A DNA stretch of 13,239 nt, taken from NCBI GenBank assembly GCA_023426435.1, contig JAFAAS010000157.1:1-13239 (forward strand), given 5' to 3'. Below, in pieces: positions 11,714-13,239 of this stretch (its first letter is position 1; each line of letters begins with the position of its first letter). Both the position numbers and the translations under genes were made by a program. The notes under the pieces are model-generated. The model searched no databases and had not been told where the DNA came from. It worked only from the letters and a program-made list of their open reading frames with translations. This stretch comes from Verrucomicrobiota bacterium (GTDB taxonomy: Bacteria; Verrucomicrobiota; Verrucomicrobiia; Opitutales; Opitutaceae).

Positions 11714-13239
11714 TCACTCCACGCGTTCGCGGGAGGATGTGCGGAAGAGGCGGAGGGCGGTGAGGAAGGTGAGAGCGGTCAGAAACCAAATGCTCGGGGC
11801 TCCGCCGCCGCCGCCGCTGTTGCCGGAGCTGGTGTTGGGAGGAGAAGTGACGGGGGAGGAGGAAGGCGCGGACGGTGTGGGGGCGGCGGTGATGTTGAGG
11901 GTGGCGGCGTTGCTGACGACGCGACCGGCGCTGTTGCTGACGGTGACGGTGTAGCTGCCGGCGTCGGTCGAGGTGGAGTTGTTTTTTGAATACGTGGCGG
12001 ACGTGGCGCCGGGGATGGCGGCGCCGTCCTTGGACCACTGATACGCGAGGCCCGGGCCGGTGGCGGTGACGCTGAGGGAAAATGGGGAGTTGGCGGTGAC
12101 GGTGGCGCTGCGCGGGTGGGCGGTGATGCGCGGGGCGTCGGCGGAGGCGCGGGTGTTGGCCATCGATTTGGCGCGTTCGCGGAGATGGCGGGCGTTGTCG
12201 GCGGCGCGCGGTTGGTCGGCGGGGACGCCGAGGGAAATTTTTTCGGACGTGCCGAAGACGATCACGCTGCTGTCGATCTGGACGTCGGGATTCGAGAAGT
12301 AAGGCAGCGAGTAAGGCGCGTAGGACATGACGGTGCCGCTGTCGCGATTGCGGAAGGTGAAGCGGTGGCCGTAATGGTAGCGGCCGTTGTTGTCGGGCAC
12401 GGAGTCGGTGCGGCGGTCGTGGAGGCAGCCGAAGTTGTGGGCGAGCTCGTGCGTGGTGGTTTGGGCGTCGGCCTGGATGAGGACGACGGAGTGATGGCCG
12501 GGGGCGTTGGCGATGCCGCCGGTGTTGGGTGACTGGCTGCGGCGTTCGGTGATGTAGAGGACGGCCTGGTCGGCGCCGAGGGCGGCGACGCGGGATTGGG
12601 CGAACTGGCCGACGGGATTGTTGGCGTAGGCGAAGAGGCGAAGATCGTCGGAGATGTTGTCCGGTTTGGCGTAGGTGGGAACGCGTTCGGCGCCGAGGAA
12701 ACGCCATTGGAGCGTGGTGATTTTGGATTGGATGAGGATTTGATTGGCGCGCTCGAGTTGGGAAACGGCTTCGAGTTCGACGCTGCGTTGGGCGTTGGCT
12801 TCGCCGTAGCGTTTCACGACGTCGTCGCCGTAGAAGAAAAGAACATCGACGACGGAGACCTCGTCGGCGGCGGAGATGGTGGAGTCGGCACTGGCGGCGG
12901 GGAGATGTTCGATGGCGGTGGACGTTTCCGAGAGGGCGGCGACCGGTTCGCAGTAGCCGCGGATCTTTGGTGTGACGGTGACGGTGCCTTCTTCGTGGAT
13001 ATCGATGCGATATTCGTTGGCGCCCGGAAGTGAGAGCGTGCCGGACCAGCCGCGGTCGTGGGCGACGCCGATGAGGGTGGCGCCGGGGTTGTCGGGATTG
13101 CGTCCGGTCCAGACGGTGAACTCGCCGTGGACGCCGCCGGGTTTGAAGTCGGTGCGTTCGAATTCGAAGACGGCGCCGGGCGTGGGCGAGACGGTGAGGC
13201 GGGCGGGGTTATAGGCGCGCCAATCGGCGGGGGTGGAGG
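11714..13239 (-). CDS. Secreted reprolysin-like zinc metallopeptidase with Ig-like domain and GlyGly-CTERM tail (5' end outside window)
   Basis: This is a metzincin peptidase, probably a secreted or surface enzyme that degrades proteins. The frame is open to the window edge, so the signal peptide and part of the propeptide are missing; about 507 residues are visible. In order: a beta-rich propeptide with WTGRNPDNPGATLIGV-like strands; a catalytic domain starting near VVDVLFFYGDD (about 12850-12820); the zinc motif HELAHNFGCLHD (12416-12451; HExxHxxGxxHD); and the Met-turn GTVMSYAP (about 12328). An Ig-like domain follows (APRITAHPRS to AATLNI, about 12130-11890), with the typical Tyr-Gln-Trp and DAGSYTVTV positions. 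A Pro/Ser linker, five glycines, a short hydrophobic helix and an Arg-containing end complete it. The rhombosortase gene follows in the same operon. An internal GTG at 12817 is too late to be the start. Confidence 0.93.
   Translation of the reverse strand, partial: STPADWRAYNPARLTVSPTPGAVFEFERTDFKPGGVHGEFTVWTGRNPDNPGATLIGVAHDRGWSGTLSLPGANEYRIDIHEEGTVTVTPKIRGYCEPVAALSETSTAIEHLPAASADSTISAADEVSVVDVLFFYGDDVVKRYGEANAQRSVELEAVSQLERANQILIQSKITTLQWRFLGAERVPTYAKPDNISDDLRLFAYANNPVGQFAQSRVAALGADQAVLYITERRSQSPNTGGIANAPGHHSVVLIQADAQTTTHELAHNFGCLHDRRTDSVPDNNGRYHYGHRFTFRNRDSGTVMSYAPYSLPYFSNPDVQIDSSVIVFGTSEKISLGVPADQPRAADNARHLRERAKSMANTRASADAPRITAHPRSATVTANSPFSLSVTATGPGLAYQWSKDGAAIPGATSATYSKNNSTSTDAGSYTVTVSNSAGRVVSNAATLNITAAPTPSAPSSSPVTSPPNTSSGNSGGGGGAPSIWFLTALTFLTALRLFRTSSRERVE
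11717..11720 (-). promoter_or_regulatory. Ribosome-binding site of rrtA inside the metallopeptidase gene end
   Basis: GGAG on the minus strand covers the end of the last two sense codons of the metallopeptidase and stands 8 bases before the rrtA ATG at 11708. Ribosomes ending the first gene would be next to the second start, which suggests coupled translation of substrate and processor. Confidence 0.6.
11717..11815 (-). other. GlyGly-CTERM sorting tail of the metallopeptidase
   Basis: The last 33 codons encode GGGGGAPS, a hydrophobic stretch of about 15 residues (IWFLTALTFLTALRLF) and a tail with three Arg. This is the tripartite layout of GlyGly-CTERM signals: a Gly run, a membrane helix and basic residues. 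It follows a Pro/Ser/Thr-rich linker. Known biology of the family: the tail holds the protein in the inner membrane until rhombosortase cuts near the glycines. Confidence 0.87.

Overview
This is a GC-rich chromosomal window with ordinary housekeeping content: 11 protein genes, two of them cut by the window edges, and no rRNA, tRNA, CRISPR or transposase. The gene order ftsQ-ftsA-ftsZ, secreted proteins with Ig-like domains, and palindromic repeats in most of the gaps suggest a verrucomicrobial bacterium close to Opitutaceae. That placement is an inference from gene character, not from a database search.

Layout, left to right. (1) 1-3373, plus strand: the end of the division and cell-wall (dcw) cluster. 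It holds the 3' part of ftsQ, then ftsA (overlapping ftsQ by 4 bases), a 113-base spacer with two short repeats, and ftsZ. FtsQ is the periplasmic scaffold, FtsA the membrane tether and FtsZ the ring-forming tubulin homologue. (2) 3374-3656: a repeat-rich gap of 283 bases ending in a clear rho-independent terminator for the leftward gene hpf (ribosome hibernation factor, 3657-4028). (3) 4101-5776, plus strand: a short-chain dehydrogenase and an RluA-type pseudouridine synthase in a two-gene operon with an ATGA overlap. (4) 5830-6582, minus strand: an M14 zinc carboxypeptidase-like protein, convergent with the pseudouridine synthase and separated from it by a palindromic repeat that touches both stop codons. 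(5) 6795-8183: gltX, glutamyl-tRNA synthetase. (6) 8323-9950, minus strand: a D-2-hydroxyacid dehydrogenase with a signal peptide, downstream of a guanine deaminase. (7) 10068-10940: an HDOD-domain regulator. (8) 10977-13239, minus strand: a secreted reprolysin-like metallopeptidase with an Ig-like domain and a GlyGly-CTERM tail, followed 5 bases later by a rhomboid-family intramembrane protease of the rhombosortase type.

The most interesting system is the last one. A surface or secreted metzincin carries the sorting tail, and the enzyme expected to cut that tail is the next gene of the same operon, so this looks like a private substrate-processor pair. Other points worth checking are an FtsZ whose T7 loop has Thr where a catalytic Asp is expected, a predicted exported NAD-dependent dehydrogenase, and at least five different short repeat types placed in the gene gaps, several of them at convergent 3' ends.

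The plus strand is G-rich throughout, whichever strand the gene lies on. Plus-strand genes therefore favour G-ending codons and minus-strand genes C-ending codons, which suggests that plus is the leading strand here.
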